From VRUG01 sp965372745 (GTDB lineage Bacteria > Planctomycetota > Phycisphaerae > Sedimentisphaerales > Anaerobacaceae), in assembly GCA_965372745.1 (NCBI GenBank), contig CBDVDM010000018.1:1-33103 (forward strand): a DNA stretch of 33,103 nt, written 5' to 3'. How positions within the stretch are numbered: the stretch's first letter is position 1; each line of letters starts with the position of its first letter. Under the pieces are notes generated by a model. That model ran no database searches and had not been told where the DNA came from. It worked only from the letters and a program-made list of their open reading frames with translations. This document shows, piece after piece, positions 1 through 8,407 of this stretch. Both the position numbers and the translations under genes were made by a program.

Positions 1-575
1 ATCTCAAAACATTTATCGTGGTCAGGTCCTTTTTCGTCAAGCAGTTCATAAGAAGGAGTAACATTAAAATCCTGTTGTGCGTGCTGTTGCAGCAAAGACT
101 TGAAATTGCCCTGGGACTGTTTTGCGTCAGCCTGCTCAATTATTGATGCGAAATTATCCAGTATGAATTTTTGAGCTTGTTCCAAACCACCATCAAAATA
201 AATTGCAGCGATGATAGCCTCGAACAGCCCTGCGGCAAGTGAGCCGGTTAAGGCACGGCTTGTGGTCATACCTTTTCCAACCATCAGAAATTCCTGCAGG
301 CCAAGCTGTCTTGTAACCTGAGCGCAGGTTCGCCGCGAAACGAGCATGCTTTTTATTTTTGTCAGGTCCCCTTCAAGATAATTCGGGAACTTATCGAACA
401 ACACTCTGCAGACAATCTCACCCAAAATAGCATCGCCGAGAAACTCAAGCCTTTCATTGCTTAAAAGACGATTGTCAACGGCAGAAGAATGAGTAAAGGT
501 CTTTCGTAAAAGGTTGTGGTCGGAAAATCGGTAGTTTATTATCCGCTCGATTTTTCGCAGAGTTTCTTTGTCCAT
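1..575 (-). CDS. rnc: Ribonuclease III, N-terminal 191 codons (runs off window start)
   Basis: Double-strand-specific RNA endonuclease for rRNA and mRNA processing in the cytoplasm. The translation has the family signature NERLEFLGDAILG at residues 40-52, with metal ligands E44 and D48, and the second half of the active site around FEAIIAAIYFDGG, with E119. The dsRNA-binding domain would lie past the window edge; the start of the linker to it (QGNFKSLLQQHAQ) is visible. Start is ATG at 575 after an AGGAA ribosome-binding site. Odd point: the residue equivalent to E. coli D114, a metal ligand, is Gly116 here (SLAAGLFEA instead of SILADTVEA). The other three acidic residues are kept, so I still call it an RNase III. 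It is followed on the same strand, upstream, by the STAS gene, but the gap of 160 bp argues against tight coupling. Confidence 0.93.
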   Translation of the reverse strand, partial: MDKETLRKIERIINYRFSDHNLLRKTFTHSSAVDNRLLSNERLEFLGDAILGEIVCRVLFDKFPNYLEGDLTKIKSMLVSRRTCAQVTRQLGLQEFLMVGKGMTTSRALTGSLAAGLFEAIIAAIYFDGGLEQAQKFILDNFASIIEQADAKQSQGNFKSLLQQHAQQDFNVTPSYELLDEKGPDHDKCFE

Positions 576-736
576 TTATTTATTCCTATCTGCATTGTCT
601 GCACTTTTCGATAATCGGTGAAATGCAGACTTTTTAGAAACCTGCGAGCAGATTACGAACATCGTTATTATATTAGCGATATTCGTAAACGGCTCGACAA
701 AAGTATTCTACACAAAAAAGCCATTATGTCAAGCTT

Positions 737-1075
737 TTATCCGTTTGTAAGCTGCAAGCCCGCCAAAGCCAGCATTTTGTCCTCAACAAACTCAAAAATG
801 CCATCAATGCCGGTGACAGTGAAAATGCTTTTTGTTGCAGCCGACACACTACAAAAGATAAGTCGTCGCTGACAATCAGTCATGAGTTTTTGAAGCCTTA
901 AAAGAGCTGACAAACTCGAAGATGTTACGATATCAACTTTCGAAAAATCTATAACAACATCACAATTGCCTCTGTCGCAAACAAGGTCGGTAACAACTCT
1001 CAGCTCATCGACAATCTGAGGTTCCTGCGGCAAATCGACAAGAATAACATCATCCGACCAGTTCTGAATGCCCAT
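737..1075 (-). CDS. STAS-domain protein (anti-sigma factor antagonist-like)
   Basis: A 112-residue single STAS domain, the fold of SpoIIAA/RsbV-type antagonists that bind anti-sigma kinases in the cytoplasm. The beta-alpha pattern is clear: VVIDFSKVDIVTSSSLSALLRL carries the usual phosphoacceptor loop near residues 50-55, where a Ser is kept but the common Asp-Ser-Ser-Gly is Thr-Ser-Ser-Ser. The region CSVSAATKSIFTVTGIDGIFEF matches the second half of the domain. Start ATG at 1075 follows AGGAGATCTAAG. No partner kinase or phosphatase gene is visible nearby. A stand-alone STAS protein with another role is possible. Confidence 0.85.
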   Translation of the reverse strand: MGIQNWSDDVILVDLPQEPQIVDELRVVTDLVCDRGNCDVVIDFSKVDIVTSSSLSALLRLQKLMTDCQRRLIFCSVSAATKSIFTVTGIDGIFEFVEDKMLALAGLQLTNG

Positions 1076-1362
1076 CTTAGATCTCCTATCTAATTATAAA
1101 AATAAAGGTATCCATTGTTGTATCGGCACAAGTTTATAGCAGATTAAACAAAAAAATGAAATGACGTTAAGTTATGCTCCAGTATCGACCTATAAAAGTC
1201 AGCTTTTTAGCGTTTTTTAAGGCGTCCATTCAAGAACCGCAGGTTCATCATTTTTCCTCGAAAGCCTTTTTAAAGATTTAGTGGTATTTTGAGCGTATTT
1301 TTTTATTATTAACAGTATTGGAATATGGAAAATTAAGTATTAGTAAACGAAAGTTTTGGATT

Positions 1363-2472
1363 ATGCGAAAAATTGCTTATTTACTTACAATCTCATTTTT
1401 GATAATCGCCGGCTGCGGTGAGAAAAAAACTCAATTTACCGCTGAGCAGATGGACTTAATTCCGCCGCCCCAAAAGACCAATCTTCCCCCTGCCTCAGGA
1501 GGTTTCGTTATCGCCGTCGGCGACGAGACCATTACCGCCGAGCAGATAATAGAGCCACTCGTTTCGCACTTTGCCGAGCTGGCACGAAACTCCAGTTTTG
1601 AGATCTTTAGCGCCCAGGCCGCTCCCCAAATCGACAGATTCCTTACCACGCAAATTTCAAATATCCTCCTCTATCAGATGGCAAAAAAAGACGCTGCCGA
1701 CAACATGGACGAGGCCCTCGAAAAGGAAGCTGAAAAGATCGTCAGGGAATTCGTCGTAAGCTTCGGCGGAGACTACGCAAAAGCCGAGCAGGAACTGAAA
1801 AAAATGGGAATGGATTGGGAAAAATTCAAGGAATATCAAAAAAGAATTATGCTAAGCCAGTCATATATCTCGTCCCAGCTGCCCGAATACCAGCCGCCAA
1901 CGTATACCGAATTATTGGAATATTATAACAAAGTAAAAGACCGGCAGTACATCACTCCGGCACTTCTGCACTTCCAGCTAATCGACATCATACCGGAAAA
2001 AATCGAAATCACCGACCCCGATGTTGACCGCCTTGAAACAGCCCGCCAACTCGCAAACCAGGCACTTCAAAAAATAAATGACGGAGAAGATTTTGGCGCC
2101 ATAGCCAAAGAATACTCACACGGACACAGAAAAGATTTCGCCGGCCAGTGGAATCCGGTACACCCTAATTCTCTGGCTCAGCCTTACGATGTTCTTGCCG
2201 CTGAAGCGCAAAAAATCGAACCCGGACAAACAACTGGACCAATCGAAACAAAAAGCCATATCTTCATTATGAAACTAAAAGAAAAACGCAAAGAGGCCAT
2301 ACAGCCTTTCGAACGGGTCCAAAGCCAGATTGAAGCTAAAATCTCCTTCGAAAAAAGAAAACAGGTCATCGACGAACTCAGTATGAAACTTGTCAGCCAG
2401 GCTGCTATCGGAAATAAAGCTCCTTTTGTTGCTTATTGCTCAAGACGTATTTACGAAATCGCAAACGAATAA
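1363..2472 (+). CDS. Parvulin-type peptidyl-prolyl isomerase lipoprotein (SurA/PrsA-like)
   Basis: Envelope foldase of 369 residues. The N-terminus is a lipoprotein signal peptide with lipobox IIAGC and Cys18 as the lipidation site, which is why I choose ATG 1363 over the in-frame TTG at 1318. A SurA-like helical region (residues about 60-200, rich in KE and EE) precedes a parvulin rotamase domain at about 205-320, recognised by LHFQLIDI, DGEDFGAIAKEYSHG, the FAGQW segment and IFIMKLKEK. It heads a plus-strand run (acpS, mnmG, radical SAM) and stops 22 bp before acpS. The client proteins are unknown. Confidence 0.88.
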   Translation: MRKIAYLLTISFLIIAGCGEKKTQFTAEQMDLIPPPQKTNLPPASGGFVIAVGDETITAEQIIEPLVSHFAELARNSSFEIFSAQAAPQIDRFLTTQISNILLYQMAKKDAADNMDEALEKEAEKIVREFVVSFGGDYAKAEQELKKMGMDWEKFKEYQKRIMLSQSYISSQLPEYQPPTYTELLEYYNKVKDRQYITPALLHFQLIDIIPEKIEITDPDVDRLETARQLANQALQKINDGEDFGAIAKEYSHGHRKDFAGQWNPVHPNSLAQPYDVLAAEAQKIEPGQTTGPIETKSHIFIMKLKEKRKEAIQPFERVQSQIEAKISFEKRKQVIDELSMKLVSQAAIGNKAPFVAYCSRRIYEIANE

Positions 2473-2494
2473 AAACTGTCGGATTGAGGCTATG

Positions 2495-2890
2495 ATGGAA
2501 ATTATTGCACATGGTATTGACCTCGTCGATTTTCCAAGAATCGACGACATGATTAAACGGCACGGCCGAAAGTTCCTCGACCGCGTCTTCACCCAGCCGG
2601 AACAACAATACGCAAATGCAAACAGAGACAAGACCGAAAAACTCGCAGGTCGTTTCGCTGCCAAAGAGGCAATCCTGAAACTTATGGGCACAGGCTGGCG
2701 GGGGAAAATCGCATGGACAGACATTGAAGTAACAAACAATCAACTCGGCCAGCCCCAGGTAAGCCTTACAGGACAGGTAAAAGAAATCGCCGATAAACTC
2801 GGTATCAGGCACGTTACCGTCAGTATCACTCACACTGCAAATTTCGCCATCGCTTCTGCAGTTGCAATCTCAAAGACAAATGAACAATAG
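2495..2890 (+). CDS. acpS: Holo-[acyl-carrier-protein] synthase
   Basis: Transfers the 4'-phosphopantetheine arm of CoA to a serine of apo-ACP, feeding fatty acid synthesis. The 131-residue protein shows GIDLVDFPRI at residues 7-16 (Asp9 is the metal ligand) and AGRFAAKEAILK in the middle (the Glu is the second ligand), then VSITHT near the end; length and motif order match the trimeric AcpS group. Two adjacent ATGs occur at 2492 and 2495. The GAGG at 2486-2489 is spaced properly only for 2495. The 3' end overlaps mnmG by 11 nt, so the two are probably translationally coupled. Confidence 0.95.
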   Translation: MEIIAHGIDLVDFPRIDDMIKRHGRKFLDRVFTQPEQQYANANRDKTEKLAGRFAAKEAILKLMGTGWRGKIAWTDIEVTNNQLGQPQVSLTGQVKEIADKLGIRHVTVSITHTANFAIASAVAISKTNEQ

Positions 2891-4706
2891 TAACTTCGAC
2901 TGCATTGTTATTGGTGCCGGTCACGCCGGCGCCGAAGCCGCCCACGCCGCTGCCGGAATCGGCGCAAATACCGCCCTGATTACTATCTCAAAAAACACCG
3001 TTGCAAAAATGAGCTGCAACCCGGCGATAGGCGGGCTGGCAAAAGGACAAATCGCTCGCGAAGTAGACGCCCTTGGCGGCTTGATGGGCCTGGTTATCGA
3101 TGCAACGGGCATACAGTTTAGAATGCTTAACCGCTCAAAAGGCCCCGCCGTCCAGTCACCCCGTGCCCAGGCTGACAAATATAAATACTCACAGTTCATG
3201 CAACAATTACTCGAAGAGATTCCGAATCTGACCATTATCGAGGCTATAGCGTCCGATATAATTATAGAAAATGGCAGTGTAAAAGCTGTTAGATGTACCA
3301 ACGGTTCGATTTACCATACCTCAACCTGCATAGTAACAACAGGTACTTTTCTAAAAGGTATTATGCACATCGGCAGCAAGCAATTTGCCGGAGGACGCCT
3401 TGATGAACCTGCAAGTAACGAGTTGTCCGATTCGCTAAGAGCCATAGGCCTTGAACTTGGCCGACTAAAAACCGGCACCCCAGCCAGACTTGATGCAAAA
3501 ACCGTTGATTTTGATAAACTCGAAGCCCAGCTCGGCGACGAAAATCCCAAACCATTCTCATTTTTAAACAATTCAATCACCCAGCCGCAAATTCCATGCT
3601 GGATTACCTATACAAATGAAGAAATTCACAAACTGCTGCGTGACAATCTCGACCGCGCACCTCTTTATACCGGCCAGATAAAATCAATAGGCCCGCGTTA
3701 CTGCCCAAGCATCGAATCGAAAATCGTCCGCTTCGCCGACAAATCACGTCACCAGGTCTTCCTTGAACCGGAAGATACAAAAGTCACTACCATCTATTGC
3801 AACGGCATTAGTACCTCTGTTCCAAAGGATGTCCAGCAGCAAATGATAAAACTTCTACCTGGGACCGAAAATGCAAAAATAATCCATTACGCATACGCAA
3901 TTGAATATGACTACTGCCCGCCGGTACAATTGAAAACGAATCTCGAAACAAAAAAAATCTCCGGCCTGTTTCTTGCAGGCCAAATCAACGGGACAAGCGG
4001 CTATGAAGAGGCGGCTGCCCAGGGTATCATCGCCGGTATAAACGCAGGCCTGAAACTGCAGGATAAGCAGCCGCTTGTTCTCGGTAGAGACCAGGCATAT
4101 ATCGGAGTGCTAATCGACGACCTGCTTACCCATCCCATCGATGAGCCTTATCGCATGTTCACATCCCGCGCCGAATTTCGTCTTGCCCTAAGGGCCGATA
4201 ACGCTGACAGGAGATTGACTCAAATCGGAAAATCCGTCGGGCTCGTCAGCGCTAACCGATGGAAAACCTTCCAAAACAAACTAAAAGATATTGATAAACT
4301 AAAAGCCTACCTTCAAAACACACATTCTAAAGGCCTAAGTTTATGGAGCCAGCTACGACAACCAAAAAACAAGCTCGCCGAACGGCTGCATGAAATACCC
4401 GAAATAAAATCCAAAAATTTTGAACCTTCCGTTCTGGAAGCCGCCATCATTGACGCCAAGTATCAGGGCTATCTCGAAAAACAAAACCGTCTTGTCGCCC
4501 AATTGCAAAATCTTGAGAAAAAGAAAATACCCGAACAGCTCGATTATAATTCCATTGACCACCTTCGACTCGAAGCCAGGGAAAAGCTCTCGGCCTTTAG
4601 ACCCGCTACGCTTGCACAGGCCTCACGAATCGGCGGAGTAACCCCTGCCGACATAACAGTTATACAAATACATCTGAAAAAACACTATTCACAAGCGGTG
4701 CGGTAA
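2880..4706 (+). CDS. mnmG: tRNA uridine-5-carboxymethylaminomethyl(34) synthesis protein MnmG (GidA)
   Basis: FAD-dependent enzyme that works with MnmE to modify U34 of certain tRNAs. The 608-residue product starts with the Rossmann motif VIGAGHAGAEAA and has the family blocks CNPAIGGLAKGQIAREVDAL, GTFLKG, RLKTGTPARLD, GLFLAGQINGTSGYEEAAAQ and MFTSRAEFRLALRADNADRR, with the C-terminal helical MnmE-binding region (PATLAQASRIGGVTPADI). Full length compared with about 620 residues in the family. The ATG lies inside the end of acpS. MnmE is not in this window. Confidence 0.97.
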   Translation: MNNSNFDCIVIGAGHAGAEAAHAAAGIGANTALITISKNTVAKMSCNPAIGGLAKGQIAREVDALGGLMGLVIDATGIQFRMLNRSKGPAVQSPRAQADKYKYSQFMQQLLEEIPNLTIIEAIASDIIIENGSVKAVRCTNGSIYHTSTCIVTTGTFLKGIMHIGSKQFAGGRLDEPASNELSDSLRAIGLELGRLKTGTPARLDAKTVDFDKLEAQLGDENPKPFSFLNNSITQPQIPCWITYTNEEIHKLLRDNLDRAPLYTGQIKSIGPRYCPSIESKIVRFADKSRHQVFLEPEDTKVTTIYCNGISTSVPKDVQQQMIKLLPGTENAKIIHYAYAIEYDYCPPVQLKTNLETKKISGLFLAGQINGTSGYEEAAAQGIIAGINAGLKLQDKQPLVLGRDQAYIGVLIDDLLTHPIDEPYRMFTSRAEFRLALRADNADRRLTQIGKSVGLVSANRWKTFQNKLKDIDKLKAYLQNTHSKGLSLWSQLRQPKNKLAERLHEIPEIKSKNFEPSVLEAAIIDAKYQGYLEKQNRLVAQLQNLEKKKIPEQLDYNSIDHLRLEAREKLSAFRPATLAQASRIGGVTPADITVIQIHLKKHYSQAVR

Positions 4707-4715
4707 CGTGAAAAA

Positions 4716-5735
4716 ATGACTGAACTTTCGGAAAATATCTATAACAAAGACCTCGGCCGCAACGACCCGAAGTTCAAACTCTGGCGCTCTGCGGGATTGC
4801 TTTTAACGTACAAATGCAACTGCACCTGCCGGTTTTGCTATTACAACTGCTCACCGGATAAAGACGGTCTTATGCCGGCTGATATTTTCATCGGTGCATG
4901 GCAGTCCCTTAAAACCCTTGCCGACAGCGATGCAAAAATCCATATCACAGGTGGCGAGGCCTTTCTCTATTATGACCACATGGTCGAATTGCTTAACAAA
5001 GCCAATCAGCAAAACTTAGGCCCCGTCGACCTTATTGAAACAAATGGTTTCTGGGCAGATAATGCAAAAATTATTGAAGGTCGTATCAAAACTCTTGATT
5101 CTCTCGGAATGAACCGGCTGAAAATAAGCTGTGACCCCTTCCACCAGCAGTTCGTCGATATCGAACTTGTAAAACGCCTTGCAAAAGTAGCCGAACAAAT
5201 CCTCGGCACCGACCGCCTGCTTATCCGCTGGCAAAAATATCTCGACAACCCGATTGTCATGCAAAACATCTCCACGGAACAGCTAAATAAAAACTACATT
5301 AATGCCATATCCGATTATCCCTGCCGCTTTACAGGCCGGGCCGCCTCTGAAATCGCACCGCTGCTCGCCGATAAACCAATTGATACTTTTAAAAACAAAA
5401 ATTGCAAAACCTCAATTCTCGGTGCAAAAGGCATCCACATCGACCCGTACGGCAATGTCTTTAGCGGAACATGCAGCGGTATAGTCGTTGGTAATGTCAC
5501 TCAGACCCCGCTTGATGAAATCTGGAAGAACTTCCACCCCGAAAACGATGAAATTATAAACACGCTTTTTAATGACGGCCCGTATGGCCTGTTGGCTAAG
5601 GCGGTAAAACTCGGTTACAAGCCCGCCAAATTATACGCCTCGAAATGTCACCTCTGCTCCAACCTTCGCCAATTCCTCTACGATAACAAAATCGAAACCA
5701 CTACCATCACCCCAATTGAATGTTATACACCTTAA
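4716..5735 (+). CDS. Radical SAM/SPASM-like protein of unknown substrate
   Basis: A 339-residue radical SAM enzyme. The 4Fe-4S cluster motif CxxxCxxC is at C34, C38 and C41 within KCNCTCRFCYYNC; a glycine-rich SAM-contacting stretch (HITGGEAFL) follows at about residue 75. Later cysteines (NKNCKTS, SGTCSG and the CHLC pair near the C-terminus), together with DPYGNVFSG, resemble the auxiliary cluster region of SPASM proteins. It starts 10 bp after mnmG, suggesting co-transcription, but no peptide precursor is visible next to it, so I do not propose a RiPP role. The ribosome-binding site is weak (GTGAAAAA). Confidence 0.85.
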   Translation: MTELSENIYNKDLGRNDPKFKLWRSAGLLLTYKCNCTCRFCYYNCSPDKDGLMPADIFIGAWQSLKTLADSDAKIHITGGEAFLYYDHMVELLNKANQQNLGPVDLIETNGFWADNAKIIEGRIKTLDSLGMNRLKISCDPFHQQFVDIELVKRLAKVAEQILGTDRLLIRWQKYLDNPIVMQNISTEQLNKNYINAISDYPCRFTGRAASEIAPLLADKPIDTFKNKNCKTSILGAKGIHIDPYGNVFSGTCSGIVVGNVTQTPLDEIWKNFHPENDEIINTLFNDGPYGLLAKAVKLGYKPAKLYASKCHLCSNLRQFLYDNKIETTTITPIECYTP

Positions 5736-5771
5736 CAGAATGAGTGTATCTGAAGTTGCCGAAGGCAAAAA

Positions 5772-5846
5772 TCGGGGTGATAGGATTCGAACCTACGGCC
5801 TCCTGGTCCCAAACCAGGCGCTCTATCCAAGCTGAGCTACACCCCG
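5772..5846 (-). tRNA. tRNA-Pro (UGG)
   Basis: Complete cloverleaf on the minus strand. The acceptor stem is CGGGGTG paired with CACCCCG with A as discriminator; the anticodon stem CCTGG/CCAGG encloses the loop TTTGGGA with anticodon TGG; the T-loop is TTCGAAT. CCA is not encoded. Confidence 0.96.
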
Positions 5847-5914
5847 CGGCTTCAAACTGTGTATTCTAACCTATATGTTTGATTATTGCAAGAAATTCAT
5901 GTTCAAAAAATAAC

Positions 5915-5943
5915 TTGCATATTTGCAGTAAGTTAGGTAAAAT
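5915..5943 (+). promoter_or_regulatory. Sigma70-type promoter for the 5993/6399 gene pair
   Basis: TTGCAT (5915-5920), a 17-bp spacer, then TAAAAT (5938-5943), about 50 bp upstream of the ATG at 5993. Position and spacing fit; not tested. Confidence 0.55.
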
Positions 5944-5992
5944 CCTTTTGTGGTTTATCGAGGCCAAAGGTGATGGTTACGGGGTTTAGATT

Positions 5993-6373
5993 ATGAGAGC
6001 TAATACAGAAAAAAAATGGCATACCTGGCTTTGCTTGTTTCTGGCTGTGTTCTCTTTGTTTGTTATAACAACTAATCTGCCTTCTGCTTCAAATGCACAG
6101 ACCGGAAACGAAAGTTCACCTGACAACGGGATTTTGGTTTTCCCTGTTCAGATTAGCCGTGACTCACATGGCATGGCCATGGTCGATACCATCGGACAGA
6201 ACCTGTGGATTTATAAGTTCGACGACAAAGGATCTGCCTTTAAACGACTCGAACTCTTTGCTGCGAGGTCTTTCAAATACGACAGACTCTTACAGCAGTA
6301 TAATACTGCTGAACCAAAACCGGAGCAGGTAAAATTGCTCCTCGAAAATCTGGGACTGCAGAATAAAAAGTGA
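5993..6373 (+). CDS. Small secreted protein of unknown function
   Basis: A 126-residue protein I do not recognise. Residues about 10-36 form a signal peptide (hydrophobic LCLFLAVFSLFVITT, small residues before SNAQT), so it is probably exported. The mature part begins DNGILVFPVQISRD and contains AMVDTIGQNLWIYKFD, a beta-rich pattern, then a short charged helix with LLLENLGL at the end. It precedes the membrane HTH protein by 25 bp and shares the promoter at 5915-5943, so both are likely made together. Confidence 0.7.
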   Translation: MRANTEKKWHTWLCLFLAVFSLFVITTNLPSASNAQTGNESSPDNGILVFPVQISRDSHGMAMVDTIGQNLWIYKFDDKGSAFKRLELFAARSFKYDRLLQQYNTAEPKPEQVKLLLENLGLQNKK

Positions 6374-6398
6374 ATATCTTGCAGGAGAATAAATTGTT

Positions 6399-7649
6399 AT
6401 GGCTGCTATGTTCTATTCCTTACAGGAAGTTATTGAAAAATTGAATAAAACCGAAGAGCAGGTAAAAAACCTCATCAAACAGGGAAGACTAAGAGAATTT
6501 CGTGATGGATCTAATCTGCTCTTTAAAGTAGATGAAGTAGAAGCACTGTTGTCCGACACTACTGTTATGAAATTTGAGCCGGAAACAGAAGACATCCGGC
6601 TTCAACCCGAACAGGAAGAAAAAATTGCGGCAGAATCCGGCAGACAGCCTGATGAAGAATCAGTCGAACTGACCGAGGCCAAAGAAAACAAACCTGCTTT
6701 AAAAGACGAAGCCGAGAGTCTTTCTGAAGATGATACCAACCAGCTTGTCGCTGAAGATACTTCTGCTCTGCCTCAACTTGAACCTGACGATGCAATCCTG
6801 AATGACATTATGGGTGATACACAAATTGCTCCCGAAAAAACAGGTGCCCAGGAGCAAGGCACAGCCGGGGATATCAGTCTTGACGATATAATGGCTGATA
6901 CTCAGGCTGCTGACGAACTAAATGCCTCCGACACCACCGCCAAACAGGAACTTTCAGAAGAGGCTATCCTCTCCGACGACCTCATGGGTGAAACAAAAGC
7001 CGCAAGTGACACTGCAGGTCTGGAAGAGCTTATGCAGGAATCGAAAGCTGCTGCTGAAGAACTGTCTCTCGAAGAAATTGAAGATGATGTAAGTCTGGAT
7101 TCATTCGGTTCCGGTTCCGGTCTCCTGGATCTCTCGCTGCAGGCCGATGATACCTCGCTCGGAGGTATCCTTGATGAAATCTATACTCCGGAAGGACAGG
7201 AACAGGCAACACCCGACGGCGGCCTTGAAACTGCACATGTACCTGATGATATCCTCGGAGACCAGGCTCTTACTGAACCTCAACTCACACCTGCTATGGC
7301 CGCTTACGTCGAACCGGCTCCGGACAGTATAAGCAATGCTATCGGCTTGTCGTTATTTTTACCTCTCATAACGATTGTTTACGCTACAATCGTTGTTCTT
7401 GCCGGCTCGAGCAAATTTATTCCTTCGATACTTGGCCCTGTTAAAGGAATAATATGGTACGTTCTCGGCGGCCTGACCGTCCTGGTTATGCTTATCGTTG
7501 GTATTGCTGCTATGGCCGGCCAAAGTACCGGCAAACCTGCCAAGCCAAAGGTTAAGAAAGAAAAGAAAGTTAAACCAAAGAAAGAAAAGCCGAAGAAAGA
7601 CAAGAAAAAGAAAGAGAAAAAACCGAAAGAGAAGAAGTCAAAAAAGTAA
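6399..7649 (+). CDS. Membrane-anchored helix-turn-helix protein with acidic linker and Lys-rich tail
   Basis: 416 residues in four parts. Residues 1-50 resemble the excisionase/MerR-type HTH_17 fold (YSLQEVIEKLNKTEEQVKNL, then GRLREFRDGSNLLFKVDEVE). Residues about 55-300 are strongly acidic with repeated DDIM/LSLE-type segments (DISLDDIMADTQA, ILNDIMGDTQ, LSDDLMGETK), suggesting a repeated short motif. Two membrane segments follow (about 317-340 and 349-372). The last about 40 residues are mostly Lys, Pro and Glu. AGGAG at 6383-6387 supports the ATG at 6399. Similar HTH-plus-membrane proteins are known to me from planctomycetes but without an assigned job. The HTH may bind protein or DNA; I cannot tell which. 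Confidence 0.72.
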   Translation: MAAMFYSLQEVIEKLNKTEEQVKNLIKQGRLREFRDGSNLLFKVDEVEALLSDTTVMKFEPETEDIRLQPEQEEKIAAESGRQPDEESVELTEAKENKPALKDEAESLSEDDTNQLVAEDTSALPQLEPDDAILNDIMGDTQIAPEKTGAQEQGTAGDISLDDIMADTQAADELNASDTTAKQELSEEAILSDDLMGETKAASDTAGLEELMQESKAAAEELSLEEIEDDVSLDSFGSGSGLLDLSLQADDTSLGGILDEIYTPEGQEQATPDGGLETAHVPDDILGDQALTEPQLTPAMAAYVEPAPDSISNAIGLSLFLPLITIVYATIVVLAGSSKFIPSILGPVKGIIWYVLGGLTVLVMLIVGIAAMAGQSTGKPAKPKVKKEKKVKPKKEKPKKDKKKKEKKPKEKKSKK

Positions 7650-7690
7650 AACCCTGACAAATTCTGTAACCGTTCAAGGGTATAAGTTCT

Positions 7691-8119
7691 TTATAACTCC
7701 TCTTCAATGCCCTGCCCGAACCTTTGCTGTTTTAATAAACCACGACGCTTCTTATCCGCTATTCTCGCCTCCTTGGCATAACCGGGCACCTTTGTCTTTT
7801 CGCGGATTTTTTGTTTCTTTAATACCTCCGACAATATCTGCCCCAACCGCAAGACTGCTGCCTTACGATTTGCCTGCCTTGTTCGATATCGCTGACTTAC
7901 AACTCGAAGCTGACCGCTTTTACTGATTCTGCCGCCAAGCCGATTAACTATCCGCCGCTTCTGAGCTGCGGTTAAACTTTTACTGCCAGACAAATCAAAA
8001 AAAACTGCGGCTTTACTGTTGACCTTATTGACATTTTGTCCCCCAGGTCCACTGCTGCGGGAAAACTTAAAAACAAGCTCCTTCTCGGCAATAAAGATTC
8101 CCTTCGCAATTTCTATCAT
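7691..8119 (-). CDS. arfB: Alternative ribosome-rescue factor ArfB (YaeJ-type peptidyl-tRNA hydrolase)
   Basis: Releases nascent chains from ribosomes stalled on non-stop mRNA. The 142-residue product has the GGQ catalytic loop at residues 26-28 (SSGPGGQNVNKV), the single class-I release-factor-like domain, and a positively charged C-terminal tail (KKRRGLLKQQRFGQG), which in this family enters the empty mRNA channel. The absence of codon-recognition domains and the length fit ArfB. It lies 32 bp downstream of a small lipoprotein gene on the same strand and converges with the HTH gene, 41 bp away. Confidence 0.92.
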   Translation of the reverse strand: MIEIAKGIFIAEKELVFKFSRSSGPGGQNVNKVNSKAAVFFDLSGSKSLTAAQKRRIVNRLGGRISKSGQLRVVSQRYRTRQANRKAAVLRLGQILSEVLKKQKIREKTKVPGYAKEARIADKKRRGLLKQQRFGQGIEEEL

Positions 8120-8151
8120 TGTTTCCGTCTCTGCATCATTAACCGCACGAT

Positions 8152-8364
8152 TTATTTTTCCAGGCTGATTTCGCTTTCAATCTCTTTTTCTATTTTTGAC
8201 AGCTCATCATCCATATTTTCTTTACTAATCGTCTTTTTTGCTTCCGCCTCGAATTCTGACACAGGCTTAACACTGTCAGCCTGTCCCTCTTCCGGATGCT
8301 TTTTGCAGCCGACAAAACCAAAGACCACCAAAGCTAAAAATAATACCAGCAGCTTGCGTACCAT
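8152..8364 (-). CDS. Small lipoprotein of unknown function
   Basis: A 70-residue product with a clear lipoprotein signal peptide (VRKLLVLFLALVVFGFVGC, Cys20), followed by a charged, helix-forming tail with EFEAEAKK, DDELSKIEKEIESE. The start ATG at 8364 has GAGGTGAGACA in front. It is the upstream neighbour of arfB. Beyond predicted anchoring in the envelope and possible coiled-coil formation, nothing can be inferred. Confidence 0.7.
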   Translation of the reverse strand: MVRKLLVLFLALVVFGFVGCKKHPEEGQADSVKPVSEFEAEAKKTISKENMDDELSKIEKEIESEISLEK

Positions 8365-8407
8365 TGTCTCACCTCTTTATTATAAGTTACTTTATTTTAA
8401 ACTCTGC

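Noticed and set aside
7379..7660. Phe-rich minus-strand frame
   Set aside because: Antisense of the Lys-rich tail of the HTH protein.
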